Below, piece after piece: positions 11,461 through 23,392 of a stretch of DNA of 64,000 nt; position 1 is the first letter of the stretch; every line of letters begins with the position of its first letter. The translations under genes were made by a program, and so were the position numbers. The stretch comes from Carnegiea gigantea (lineage: Eukaryota > Streptophyta > Magnoliopsida > Caryophyllales > Cactaceae): positions 1,568,501-1,632,500 of the forward strand of contig JAKOGI010000024.1 of the NCBI GenBank assembly GCA_029747015.1, read 5' to 3'. The notes beneath the pieces are model-generated. The model was not told the origin of the DNA and made no database searches. It saw only the letters and a program-made list of their open reading frames with translations.

Positions 11461-12254
11461 ACCCAAGCTTTACAGCTTTTAAAAAGAAAAAAACAGTGCA
11501 AAAGTGCCACAGAGATGAAAAGATGGAAAGCGGAGGAGCTCTAAGACAGGCTAGACGCACGATTGCGTGCCAAAACTAGAAAGTTGCTGAAGATTTTGCA
11601 CTGCCAGTGGTGCATTTTTGCACGGCCGTGTAGTCTGGTACTTAAAAATCGCAAATGCACGATAGGCTGCACGCACGACCATGCCCGATACATGGCCATG
11701 CATCTAGACTTTGAACCCCAAAGTCGACGGTTCCTCTCTCTCCTTGCTACCATTATCGCTCCAAGGACCATGCCATTTCTCATCTTTCTCTCTTCACACC
11801 CTCCGGCCCTACCGGCGACTCCCCTTCATCATTGTACCTCACCGGTGACAGCCACCATCACCATCATTCCCTCCCCTCCTTCCTCCCGCTTTTCTCTCCT
11901 ACTCTCCACTCCTCAGAATCTCTATAAACCTATATCCCCACCCTAACCACCACACCACACCCACATCCCCACCTAAACCTCCATGTTGCGTACCACACTG
12001 GCCCCACCGATGATCCCCTTTGGCAAACCACTCCCCTTCACAACAACCCCTCCTTTCCCCCTATATTTCCCAAACCCTAACCTTTATCTACCCTAAATCC
12101 CCATCCAATTTGTGATTTTGAGATTTATTTGGTTTCCATGAAGTGCTCCATTGAGTGTCAATTCAAGTTTGAGGTGATTGGGTTTGGGTTGAGAGTTTAG
12201 TGTGCTTTGGGGATCGATTTGGGTTGCATTGTTTTGATATTACACCCCATGACC
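11461..12254 (+). other. Athila copy 1 spacer before ORF-1
   Basis: Non-coding. It contains a palindrome-rich tract (about 11595-11705, with CACGGCCGTG at 11621-11630) and a pyrimidine-rich stretch with a possible transcript start region (about 11730-12120). No protein homology is seen. In Athila elements a spacer and splice acceptor commonly precede the gene in the envelope position. Confidence 0.5.
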
Positions 12255-13560
12255 ATGGCTCCCAAGAACAAAGGTGCAACTTCCTCTTCTGCTCCCAAAA
12301 GGTCTACTACAGTTGCCACCGGCTCGGCTAGCCGCCCATCGACCCCACGCCGAGGTAATCATGCACAATCCCAACTACCTAGTTCAATTAACAAGCATGA
12401 CATTATATTTCCTTGATGATGCTCAACGTGTCCATTACGATGTTTTAGTGTCTCGTCGAATTAGCGAGCCTAAATATGTTGATGTTGAGCTGTTGCATTC
12501 ATTGAGTTTTTGGGATGACTTAGATGCTTTGTTTGGTGTATAAAGATGGAGCAATTATGTGCATTTGTGCCTTTCCATGCATGAGAAATTTATGTGGGAG
12601 TTCTTTAGCTCCTTTACGATTGATGAGCAGTGGGAACACAACAATGGACCTTATTATATTTGCTTTCGATTGGGAGACTTGATACATCAAATGAACCTAG
12701 CCGATTTAGAGAATTATTACAGCTCCCTTTCGTGGGATGGCTGTTTTCATTCACACCAATTACAGATGGACTGAGTTTTGGAAGCAAATTACTTGTAATG
12801 GCCTACTATTTGTATCTCGTTCTACTAAGTTTTCCCATTTTGCTAAGGACACCTTTGTTTGCAACCCTGTCCTTTGCTACCTCCAGTGCCTTGCAGAGAA
12901 TATTGTTTTCCTGTGTTTTGATAGTCGGGTGCTTAGGAGAGGGGAGCTATTCATTTTATGGGCTGCCTTGCATGAGGTTCTTGTGAACACTGCCTTTCAT
13001 ATTGCTACTCAGCTTGACGAGCGAGCTAAGAATAGCAGGGTAGTTATCACCGCAGGTGGCATTGTCACAGACCTAGCTCATGGTTTGGGGTGGCAAAACC
13101 CTTTCCTCCTCACACCTGTGATTCACCCAGGTGACTGCATCAATCTAGCCACATGCATTCACATGGAGCTTTTTACAATAGTTGGTGGTCAAGTGTGGCT
13201 TAACCATGATGGTTGTACTATGTTTCCATTATCGAATCCAGAGTGGACTACCACTATCATGCAGGCTAATTGGAGTTGTGATGATGATCTGGACGCTAAG
13301 GGGGATGATGTGACCCATTTTAAGGCTGCTTCCCCCCAAGTGCCCCATGGCATGGGAGCATTGGAGGACACCTAGAAGTACCCAACACTATAAGTGGGAG
13401 GGAGGATGACGACCCATTAGAATCCCAAGAGATTCCTTTTTGTCAGTTTCTCACAGATGAGTTTGCTCGCCTCCACATACAACTTAATGAAATGGTGGAA
13501 CAACACTACCAGGAGCATGTTGATCTCCTCTGTGGGCAGGACGGGTGGGACTGCTGCTAG
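12255..13560 (+). pseudogene. ATHILA ORF-1-like protein in the post-integrase position
   Basis: The likely start is ATGGCTCCC at 12255, in a good plant start context (ACCATGGC). The product starts with a basic, Ser/Pro-rich region (KNKGATSSSAPKRSTT). After a frameshift near 12410 comes a FLDDAQRVHYDVLVSRRI-type block, then the family core (FSSFTIDEQWEHNNGPYY near 12605, VLCYLQCLAENIVF and RRGELFILWAALHEVLVN at 12863-12990, then ARKNSRVV-like ITAGGIVTDLAHGLG). After a stop at about 13375 another frame carries a possible coiled coil (LHIQLNEMVEQHYQEHVDLL) to the stop at 13558-13560. This resembles the ATHILA ORF-1/plant retrotransposon family, whose role is unknown. At least three frame breaks make it non-functional. 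Confidence 0.65.
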
Positions 13561-15663
13561 TGAACCTTAAGCACTATGTGTATTACACCTAGGAGCACTT
13601 CCAGTCACCCTACCCTCCACTTGATTGGCGGCCTAGTAGTCCTCCCAGGCCCTACTAATGCGTTGTGAGTATTCTTTCCCCCATTTGCATTACATACCTC
13701 TTTCTTTCATTAGGGACAGTAAACAGTGCAAGCATGGGGTGCTTTGAGGTACATTTTGGATGATTGTGCTAATTTAAGGAGCATTTGGAGCTGTTCAGGC
13801 TGTGATTTATGTTTTGTTGTGGTATGTACATATCTCATTGCATTCAACATACTTGCATTTAGTTCTTAGGTTTCATTCTAACTGTGGTGCATTTCTAGGG
13901 TGCATTAGTTTTAATTTCATTCTTTATTTAGGAAAGCATATAGGGTAGTGCATATAGATAGGTGACATATTTTAAATATATTATTCCTAACCATTGATCT
14001 CAAGTGGAGACGTGTTGAGTAAGATTTTCACAAGACTACGGGGTAATTCTTCTAACTCCTCCCTTCATTTATCTACTTGTTGATCACTGAGGCAGAGTTA
14101 TTGCTTTGAAAAAAAATAAAAAATTAAAAATTTTTTTTGAAATATTATGGTTTTAAAAACCCATCCTGTGATGATGCCCAGGACATTGGTGGTCAGTTGG
14201 TTGACATAATTGTGTATGCTAGTGGACTGTTCTTGGAAAACTCTTTTGCATAATGATTTATAAAAAGTTTTGATTACATTGGTTGGTTTTATATCTTGGT
14301 TGCCCTTGAAGCCCCCTTATCACGATTGATTATTCCTTTCAAGTGGAATGTTCCTGGGGCTGGCTTGTGTGTGGTAGTTTGTCCTGTGAGACTTTTAGGC
14401 CTATTTAGACTATTCATCCATATAGTCTCATTTTCTTTTTCATTTCATATGTGACCCTCCCATGCGTATTTCTTCTAGAACTTGGTGTGTTTCTCTCTGA
14501 GGCTACACATATGCTATTTATTTGATGACATGATAAAGGCATTCTTTGATTGATTGGTAGCCATATAGCCACATGGCCTTCCTGAGATGTATACTACACC
14601 CTTTGCTAGGCTTTTGTGCCTATGCTTGACTTCACCTGTTACAAACCTAATCGCTTACCCCTTAGTCTTGTAAGGTCCCCCACCCTTATGCCAGGAGTAG
14701 GTGAAGTTTTGTTTTAGTGAGTTTTGTTGGGCATCATGAAGTGTAAGCTCACTTATTCGGTTGGTTATCCTTAGGTGTGTTGACTGAGGAGATGAGATTC
14801 ATTACTCCCTCCATTTTACTTGTTAGGCTGATGGTGTATATGGAAGTGAGTTGATGTCAAGCTTGTGAATGGTTACCTCGTGCTAATCAAAAGAAAGAAG
14901 AAAATGAAAAGTACCCCCAAGCAAAAAAGGAAAAAAACCAAATAAAAAAAAAGAAAAGGAAGATGAAATGAGAATAAGATGTTGGCGTGATGGGTGACTG
15001 CTATGATTTGTCTCAACTCACCTCCTAAGCCCAATCAAGGGGTTTACCTTTTAACGTGGTTAGAATGAGATGGTACGGTAATGTAATATAATGCTTGGGA
15101 TGTTTTTGATGCCTTACAGTCTCCCGGCTTTAGGCCCACATTTTCCCAAATTCATTTCCTTCCTCACCTCTAACCTAAGCCCTATTACAACCTATAATAA
15201 GCCCTCTGGATTGTCACTCGCATGGGCATTTTGGTAGTGGAAGATCGCGATTATGACCAAGCCTATGGTTAGATTGTTGCATTTAGGAGAAGGATTGAGA
15301 GAGCTAGATTTTTTCCAAACATATGAGAGGGTGCGCTTCTATTCTATTTCCCCTTGTGAGTGATGCTACTAGACCTGCTAGTTCACCACTTGTTTGGAGG
15401 CTTCTTGATTGCAGAAAGGGGTGCGGTATAGGTCAACCAAGTGTTGAGTCTGAGCTGTGTGATCTTACAAATGACTTTGAATAAATTTCTTTGAACTGGC
15501 AGTTTGTGCCTTGAATAGTCTCGCTGTGTTCATGGTTATGTTTGATTGACTAACAAACATATGCCCTTGCCTGAGGAGGATGCACTTAGAGGTCAACCGC
15601 CTTCTTTGATCTTTAATGCAATGGACTTGCTTGAGGACAAGCAAGTGAGAAGCATGCGGGAGT
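13561..15663 (+). other. Athila copy 1 non-coding 3' region
   Basis: About 2.1 kb between ORF-1 and the 3' LTR with no convincing frame. It holds A/T-rich runs near 14108-14150 and 14880-14960 that also have counterparts in the 3' region of the second Athila element (about 43400-44220). Just before the LTR is the stretch GACTTGCTTGAGGACAAGCA (about 15624-15643) and a purine-rich tract. Such CTTGAGGACAAGC stretches are common before gypsy 3' LTRs. Confidence 0.6.
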
Positions 15664-17074
15664 TGATAAACCTCTATTTTCACCATTTTCGGCCCTTGAG
15701 TTCCCCATTCTCCTCTACCTTCCTCCCTTGATTTGCAGAGAAATTAGATCTTTTATACTCTTTTTCGCTTATAATCGTCTTTTGGCCTAATTTTACTCTT
15801 TCCAGGCGTTTTGGACCCTATGTGAAGAAACTGGAGCTCAATGCCCTATAAACGAGCAATGAGTGATGTTTTAGAAGGTGAAGAAGCCCGAGGAGTCCAT
15901 GAGAAGACAAGGAATGAAGAATTTGAAGCTTAAAGGTTCCACACGGCCAGCCATGCATGTGCGCACGATCGTGTGGAATTACTAAAAAGTTGAAGACAGG
16001 CATGGCTGGCCATGCATCCTGTGCACAACCGTGCTCCCAAAGCAGAAAGTTTCCTACAAAAGTGCACGGCCGTGCGTTTTTTGACTCCTAGTCAGCGCAC
16101 AGCCAGCCGTGTCCCGAGGCACTGTTGTACGCTACTCGGATTTGAGCGTCACGTAACTTTTCCCAGAAGAAAGTTAGTCTATTTTTTCATTATCTTGGAA
16201 GTTTTTCTGGAGAGTATTTTTAGAGGGTGATAGAGGGAGAGGGGAGAATGAGATTTAAGAGTTTGTTTTTCATCAAGATTGTGAACTGAAGATTATTCAG
16301 CGATACTTTCGCAGATTAATTAAAGTTTATTCTTCCCCTTTTCTCCTCTTTTGTGATTTCTTTTTTGAGTTTCCATATTGTTCCATGTCTAGCAAATTGA
16401 TTGTTAAAATTGAGATTTTAGATATGTGGAGAGGCTAAACCTCGAATTTTGGGCTGGGATTAGCCTCTATTATGTGTAGTTGAATCATACTCTAGGTTTT
16501 TGCAAATCGGGCCTATGTTCTTGAATTGAATTCTTACCCAGCACGCTAAATGTTTATTGAATTGCTTGAAAGAAACCTATTCATTATTTTCAGTTGGGGT
16601 TTAGGAATTTAATGAAAGTTGAATCCTCCATCTAGAGCGGTTTTGTTAGTCATTGAATTTCTTAACGTCAAAACAGTTATGGTTTCAATTAGGAATTTAA
16701 GTACTCATCCTGTGACTTTGGTAATTCTAGTTTCATAAAAATAGATAATTAGGATTAATTTATTAGTCTAACGGCCATTGAGAGAAGGCGTAGATGTTCT
16801 TCAATTTGCAAACGTAAGCATGGGCCGGTTTGTATGATTTAGTCCATGGTTCGTGAAGCATAATAGTGCACTCAATTCCAATCTAGGGCCTTTGTTATTA
16901 TTGAATCAAACAATTTCAGTAGTATTCAGTTTTTATAAACCTAAATTAGTTTATGACTAAATTAAGTGTCAAGTCAGTCTGGGGACTAAAACCAAGTTCC
17001 CTACGGAATACGACTCGTACTTGGCGTTGCTAATTGCAATTGACACTGTGCACTTGCGGTAATTTAAGATAACA
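15664..17074 (+). repeat. 3' LTR of Athila copy 1
   Basis: The LTR starts at TGATAAACCTC after the purine tract GCGGGAGT and ends ...AAGATAACA. The end region CCCTACGGAATACGACTCG (16999-17017) matches the class of ends seen in Athila-type LTRs. The second Athila LTR starts TGATAATCCTC and ends CTGTAACA, so the two are related families. It contains palindromic CACGGCCAGCC, CACGATCGTG and CACGGCCGTG tracts (about 15940-16110). Confidence 0.7.
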
Positions 17075-17079
17075 ACGCT

Positions 17080-19833
17080 ACTCTACCGAAAGTCTCGTTT
17101 AACCTCAATTATGTACGATAGGCATTGACACATATAATTAATCTTTTGCGTACTACATCTAACCTTGTTGGATATAGAATCATCTCCAACCCATGTATGA
17201 AATGTATATTTTGCATTGTGTATATATGTGTATATGTGGAAGTGCTTTTAAAATTTACCACACTATTAGAGGAGATTCTCCAGTTTGTGATGCGTGTAAT
17301 TATGTACTTTTGTATAATGTCACAAATAGTATTTCTTTACAGTATATGCACATGTTTCGCAGGTAATCGCTCATCGTAACACACACAAGCATACAGTCGA
17401 AGGTTGCAAACATGCCACACATCCCTAGGGTAATACACAAGTAATGCCACAGAAGATCTCACATGTTAGTTGCACCTATCCCTGGATGTCGACTACAACA
17501 TCCTTCCATACCAGCACAGCAAATCCTGATATGTTCCAATGACCATCCCAGGGTGTGAATAGTTTACAATAGTTTACTTTTATATAACGTAATAAGTAGG
17601 AATATGTGTACAGTATGTGCATATATTCCTATGGTGATCGCTCATTATAACACACTAAAGCATACATTTAAAGGGTGCGAACATGCTAGACATCCCATAT
17701 ATTAGCCTGACCTATCCCTGGATGTCATGCGTAATAGCCCTACATACCAACACAGCAAATCCTGGGATGTGGTACGCACAGTTCACTACAAGGAAGTGCC
17801 CTATCTTAGACCTTGGCGTTCCCCCATGAGGAGCAGCATATGAGAACACTAGGCTGTGTCATGGTTCATACAACTCTACACCAATAGCACCATCATCAAC
17901 CCCAGGTCTATCAACAAATTTGTCCACGATTTCTATAAATGTTAGCAATGAGTAGTGGATTAAAATAAGAAATATCCCTGAATGTTAGCACTGACCCATA
18001 GTACCGAATATCCTGGCGTATGGTTGTGCACATCCTACGGTGTGAACACCCTAGTATGTCAGAAAATTTCCCATGTAACACCTGCATAGTCCATTACATG
18101 TGAGAGCAATGGAGACATGATAATAGTACCCTATGCTATGGTTCAAACAACTATACAGAAATATAATGCAGCCATCATCCAATGATGGCACAACATTTAT
18201 CCTAGGTAAGAACTACAAATTTGTAGACACCAACATTTGTATCCATCAAATAAACTGTCCAACATTAGAATTCAGTACTATTACTGTTCATATCATTTAT
18301 ATCTAATCGAACCTAACCTAAGCATGAAACATGTTCAATGAAATAAATTTCAAATGTGTCATTCACGTATCCATCATACCAACAGTAATGCAGTGACATG
18401 CCTAATTCACGTATGCATCCTACCCCAAACAATGTTGTATAACTCCACCATCATTGGATAAGTTTAACATACACACGATCATTAAAGATAGGCCCCTCTA
18501 CATCCCTTCTACTGCAAACCACCATCAATTTGCTATACACAAAATGAAGGGTATGAATTCACATCGGGATGTGCAATAGCCACAATACTTATACAAATCT
18601 GACTATGACCAGCATCTAACCTTGTAAGGCACCTGGGAAGTGTGCAATCTTCTCTTGCGATTAGCTGGGCAAGCACTTATCCCTCATATGCTTAACATCG
18701 CCCTGGTCGAAGTATAATCCGCTAATGTTCATGGACAACAACTCCATGAATGCGAGAATAAACAACCCACAATTGTGGCTGCTGGATTCAAAACAGGCAC
18801 AAACTTAGCACTAACAGCAACATCCAAAAATGTGCATCAATTACGGTTAACCCCTATAGTACTGAGGGCTTAGTTGTGTTGTTGTGGACATTACATTCAT
18901 TCCATCGGCCAAGACAATGGCGTGGTGAACTCCAGGAATCACATCAACGCCATGCCCATGCTATACCTTTGCATGCAATGAAGTCTCGAACATTTTAGCA
19001 ACCTCAACAAGCACAACAACATGGAATGTAGTTCAGTGTGATCCACCACTTACCGCACTGTTGATCACCTCCTCTTACAAGTGATCATCTTGTGCTGGAG
19101 TACATATACAACATACCTCCTACGCTGTAAATTAACGACCATTAATAATCCGTGCATGAAAAGAGCACCAAACAAGGGAACAAACAACTGCACCAACATT
19201 ACAAACAAGGCACATAGTTAGCATACTGTGTTCCACATTGAAGGACATGGTTTGGATGATAGATAACATAGGTAGTTACATATCGAACGTTTGGATGGAA
19301 GTGCTTCCTCACATATGCCGATATCTTCCCTGACATACCCCTCGTAAACATTTGCTGCAATGCCCGCAACACTTATGTTTTTAAATGAGCATTGTATGAA
19401 ATCAAAATTTTACTCAAGTTGCACAGCCTTCCCCACCCACCATACCTGATCATGTCAGCGTAAAGACACGCACTACCACACTAACTTCGGCTACGTATCC
19501 TGCCTTTACTAAAGAAGATACGAATACAAATCAATAGCAAATCCCCCAACCAATATTTCCCCGCATCATCTCCCGCATCGTGCTTAGGGATGATATGTAT
19601 AAGGCCTTTCACATAGTCCGTAGACACACATGTCCAACGTGCCTTCTCTAAGTCAATGTTCCCAACCAATGGTAAACATAGTCCAAAATCACACTGAATA
19701 CAAAATAATTTAGTTCATACAATTTAGTAGTAATGAAGTAAACACCAATCGTTCTGTTTTGAGTACTTCCACCTAATTGCCTTCAACAAGACCACCTCTG
19801 AGTCTACAAATATAGCTAACAAGTACACCCTAA
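17080..19833. other. Unclassified repeat-rich DNA, left flank of the CRM insertion
   Basis: No recognisable gene. A unit is duplicated at 17281-17558 and 17559-17781. Both copies contain ATCGCTCAT, AACACAC, CCTATCCCTGGATGTC and CAGCACAGCAAATCCTG-type blocks in the same order. Variants of TCCCTGGATGT/ATCCCAGG recur further right. A minus-strand frame at 19481-19669 has a coding-like composition, but I do not recognise it. The right edge is the CRM target site (CATCC), so this piece and the DNA after 26512 were once continuous. Confidence 0.5.
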
Positions 19834-19838
19834 CATCC

Positions 19839-20833
19839 TGATGGAGACCATCATGAACGGCCCAAAGACCATCAAGCTCAGCCCAAGGAAGACCCAATCA
19901 AGCTTCAAGAAGTCAAAGACGTGGCAAAACTCTGTAGAAAAGTTTTATTCCTTCCGGAAGAATTAGTGCCCGATTCGTCCCTGCGGAAGGTAATTTCTGT
20001 GGCAACTTTTGGACAAGCTCAAGTAGACCCACAACTTGAGGGCCCATATGCTTTGGAAGCTTAAGATTTCAGCTTTAAAGTAAGCCCAAGTTTGTTTAAT
20101 TTGGACGTCATTTGATTGGGCAAAATATCACTCAAAGGTACATTATTCTGATCCAGTCTAGTCTGAGATAGGTGCATTTTTTGGGCTATAACTTTTAAAC
20201 CGCTTATCCACATTGAGCAAATGAGCCCATTCTGGAAAATAGACTTCCAGGGCTTTCTAGCAAGCCCAAGAACGCGTGTTTTAGCCGAGTATTCTGGAAG
20301 ATACACTCTGTTGAATTTGAGGCAGCTGCAATGATTAATTCTGGGAAAGTGAAGAGTCTTCGGTTACATGTGTTTGTGTGGCTGATATTGTGCACGTTTT
20401 GGAGGCTTCTAGATGGAGATAATCAGCTGATAGAAATCCTAGAATATTCCTTGTAACCTCCCCTACCCCTTTTATGATGAGTCTTTTCATTTTACTTAGT
20501 CTTTTCATTGGCTAGTTTTAATTGTTAGGAGTTGTTGAGTCTTTTGGTTGTCTTTTGCTGAGCTTATAAAAGAGGAGGGGCGTGTGATGCTTGTCATTCA
20601 GATTGTATGAGATTTCCAAAAGCAATACAAGTACTTTGAGTGTGTTTCTCAAAAGTGCATCAAGTCATTGAGTGGCTTCGTGAAGGATTATCTCAATTAC
20701 AAGATCTTGTTCTATCCTTTTCTTGTGTGGTGAAGGTCTTCTTCCATCTCATCCTTCTTTCATTTCTCTTTTCACTTTGGTTTGTTTTGAGTTTGAGTTT
20801 GATTTGGATCACTTTCCACGCACACATACATCA
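19839..20833 (+). repeat. 5' LTR of CRM copy 2
   Basis: 995 bp, starting TGATGGAGACC and ending ACATACATCA. It lacks 114 bp present in the 3' LTR (26221-26334). The missing piece is bounded by AT on both sides, which suggests a deletion in this copy after insertion. Most of the substitutions between the two LTRs lie in 20150-20360. Confidence 0.93.
20564..20571 (+). promoter_or_regulatory. TATA box of CRM copy 2 5' LTR
   Basis: TTATAAAA inside GAGCTTATAAAAGAGG, repeated identically in the 3' LTR at 26124-26131. It lies about 260 bp before the LTR end, a plausible site for transcript initiation. This is inferred from position and consensus only. Confidence 0.55.
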
Positions 20834-22579
20834 ATTGGTATCAGAGCCAAGGTTTTTAAGAGACCCACATCACACCCAAATACATCCCAAAAGTCAAAAT
20901 ATAAAAACACCCCTGCAACAGCTTCACCCACAAACCCGAACCTACGCACGGTCGCCCGTGCCAAGGAGCACGACCGTGCCTCCTTCAAAATCTGCATTTC
21001 ACAAGTCGAAGCAAAGCACGGCCACCTCGTGCCTCACTGCACGTCCGTGCCACCTTCCCCAGCAGTATTTTCTTCCCCCAAAGCACTTCAACTGTCTACT
21101 AAGTCTACAAGAAGCGATCAAGCAAAAGTAGAGGAGTTGGAAGCCCAGGTTACATATCTCCGGACACAACTTGGCCAACTCTTAGAGGAGAAAAGAAGGT
21201 GGGTTCATAGCCCCACACCCTCTCACCCTCATGAACCGGTGGTCGAATCTGAAGAGGAAGTCCTTCACTCCCGTGCCAATTCAAGTGATGAGGAAGCCCC
21301 ATGGAGACGAAAGCAAGGAGGCAATATTGGTGGTGTCCGAATTGACATCCACGAATTTGAAGGTCAACTTGACCCGGATTTGTTCCTCGATTGGTTGCAT
21401 AGCATTGAGCGAATCTTTGAGTACGAGGACATCCCGAAGGACAAGAAGGTAAAACTTGTAGCCCTTAAACTCAGAAAATATGCTTCAATTTGGTGGGCTA
21501 ATCTTGGAGCTAAAAGAGCAAGGAATGGAAAGGGAAAAATCAGAACTTGGGCCAAAATGAAAGAAAAGCTTAAGGCCAAGTTTCTTCCCCCTCACTATGT
21601 GCAAGACAATTATCTCAAGCTCCATCGACTCAAGCAAGGATCCAAGAGTGTGGAAGAATACACTCGGGAGTTTGAACAACTCCTACTCAAATGTGATTTG
21701 AAAGAAGACGACTCACAAACCTTGGTAAGATACTTGACCGGTCTTGATGAGTCCATTGCTCATGTAATTGAGTTGCAACCCTATTCATCCCTAGATGACT
21801 TGAGTTCTCTAGCCTATAAGGCAGAGCAACAAAAAAAATCTAAGGGAAAGAGCATCTTGTCCAAACCTCTTTCTCGTCCCCACTCCACACAAAGACCTCC
21901 CTACTACCCTCCTAGACCTCAAAACCCTCCACAAGCCAAAAACACCACTCCAACCCCTCCTAAGCCCTCCACACAAGAGCCCAAATCCAAGGACAAGGTT
22001 CGATGTTTTCGTTGCCAAGGAATGGGACACTATGCCTCAGAGTGTCCAAACAAAAGGATTGTTTCCTTAGCAAAATATCAAGAAGCATGTGAAGAACATG
22101 CATATGAAGAAGAAGAAGGAGAACATTTTGAAGAAGGAAACTTGGAAGAAGTTGAAGAAGGCCCCGATGAAGGAGAATTGCTAGTCATCCGTCGGGCATT
22201 GAGTGGATTTGTCACTCAAGAAGACATGGAGCAAAGAGAAGCTATATTCCACACAAGGTGTACCGTGGGAAATAAGGTATGCTCCCTCATTATTGATGGT
22301 GGAAGTTGTGCCAATGTTGCTTCCAAGACTATGGTTGATAAGCTCAAGCTGCAAGTCTCTCCTCGTCCCAATCCCTACACCATTCAATGGTTGAACCAAG
22401 GCAAGGGTTTGCAAATCACTCACCGATGTCTTGTTTCTTTTTCAATTGGGAAAAATTATAAGGATGAGATATGGTGTGACATTGTCCCTATGGATGCTTG
22501 TTATATTTTGTTGGGTAGACCGTGGCTATTTGATAGAAGTGTCATCCATGATGGCCGGATGAACACTTATTCTTTCTAA
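20723..22579 (+). pseudogene. CRM copy 2 gag and protease
   Basis: The frame is open from inside the 5' LTR. The only upstream methionine is at 20723, before the primer site, so the normal gag start seems lost. From about 21120 come a coiled coil (KVEELEAQVTYLRTQL), an acidic stretch and the gag core (FLDWLHSIERIFEYEDI, then WWANLGAKRAR), with YTREFEQLLLKCDL near 21658. A CCHC knuckle lies at 22004-22045 (C-x2-C-x4-H-x4-C). After an acidic linker comes the protease region, but its catalytic motif reads D-G-G (22295-22303) where copy 1 has D-S-G. The frame ends in TAA at 22577-22579. The palindrome-rich leader (20945-21055) is part of the open frame. Confidence 0.85.
20836..20848 (+). other. 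Primer binding site, initiator tRNA-Met type (CRM copy 2)
   Basis: TGGTATCAGAGCC begins two bases after the 5' LTR. This is the standard complement of the 3' end of plant initiator methionine tRNA and primes minus-strand cDNA synthesis. Confidence 0.9.
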
Positions 22580-23392
22580 AAAGACCACAAAAAGATTACC
22601 CTTACTCCTCTCAAAATTCCCTCCACCACTAGACCCAAAGACAATCCTCACTTGGATGTCTTTCTCACCACTCTCCTCAAATCCGAGCACCATGAATTTG
22701 AGTCTTTCAAAGACTTGATTCTTCTACAAGAGGAACCTAAGCCACCATCTCCCACACATCCACTACTCACCCCTCTCCTTCAAACCTACCATCATGTCTT
22801 TCCACAAGAGATCCCACATGGCCTTCCCCCTCCTAGATCCATCCAACACAAGATAGACCTCATTCCCGGTTCCGTTCTTCCCAACAAGCCGGCCTACCGG
22901 ATGTCTCCTAGTGAAACTCAAGAAATCTAAAGACAAGTAGATGACCTCTTGTCCAAGGGTTTAATTAGGGAGAGTTTGAGTCCATGTGCCGTGCTCGCCC
23001 TCCTTGTTCCTAAAAAGGACGGTAGCATGCACATGTGTGTGGATAGCCGGGCTATTAACAAAATCACTATCAAGTACCGGTATCCTATTCCAGGATTGGA
23101 AGATCTACTTGATGAACTCCATGGAGCCGCTATCTTTTCCAAGATTGATTTACGAAGTGGCTACTATCAAATCCGGATCTTTGAAGGTGATGAATGGAAA
23201 ACCGCCTTTAAGACTAAAGGAGGTTTGTATGAGTGGCTTATGATGCCATTTGGGCTTACTAATGCCCCTAGCACTTTCATGAGGCTTATGAACCAAGTTC
23301 TAAAGCCCCTCATTGGCATCTGTGTTGTTATCTACTTTGATGATATTTTAGTCTATAGCAAGACCGAAGAAGAGTATGCCCAACACTTGTAA
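22580..23392 (+). pseudogene. CRM copy 2 reverse transcriptase, first part
   Basis: Same frame as gag, interrupted by TAA at 22928-22930 and ending with TAA at 23390-23392. The protease-RT linker (EPKPPSPTHPLLTPLLQTYH) precedes the RT entry block GLPPPRSIQHKIDL and KPAYRMSP. The polymerase core follows: [18 protein letters not shown], then [31 protein letters not shown], and the catalytic YFDD at 23333-23344. All fingers/palm blocks are complete. The stop at 22928 lies where copy 1 has glutamine (CAA to TAA). Confidence 0.9.

Larger units (their letters stand above)
5891..17074 (+). mobile_element. Athila-type Ty3/gypsy element, 5'-truncated (Athila copy 1)
   Basis: Plus-strand order: gag, protease, RT (FMDD), RNase H, integrase, a long spacer with an ATHILA ORF-1-like gene, non-coding 3' region, 3' LTR (15664-17074). 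That order and the motifs NNFELGP, CDLGAS and FMDDFSIY are typical of the Athila lineage. The 5' LTR and primer site are missing: the element starts at the gag start region, abutting CRM copy 1 head-to-head. All coding parts have frameshifts and stops. The five bases after the 3' LTR are ACGCT (17075-17079), with no partner in the window. Confidence 0.85.

Noticed and set aside
17784..17795. CACTACAAGGAA as a CACTA transposon end
   Set aside because: No inverted partner and no 3-bp duplication; it lies inside the unclassified element next to the duplicated unit.
20061..20306. 81-codon minus-strand frame that is also present at 25621-25848
   Set aside because: It is conserved only because both lie in the two LTRs of one element; it has no protein motif.
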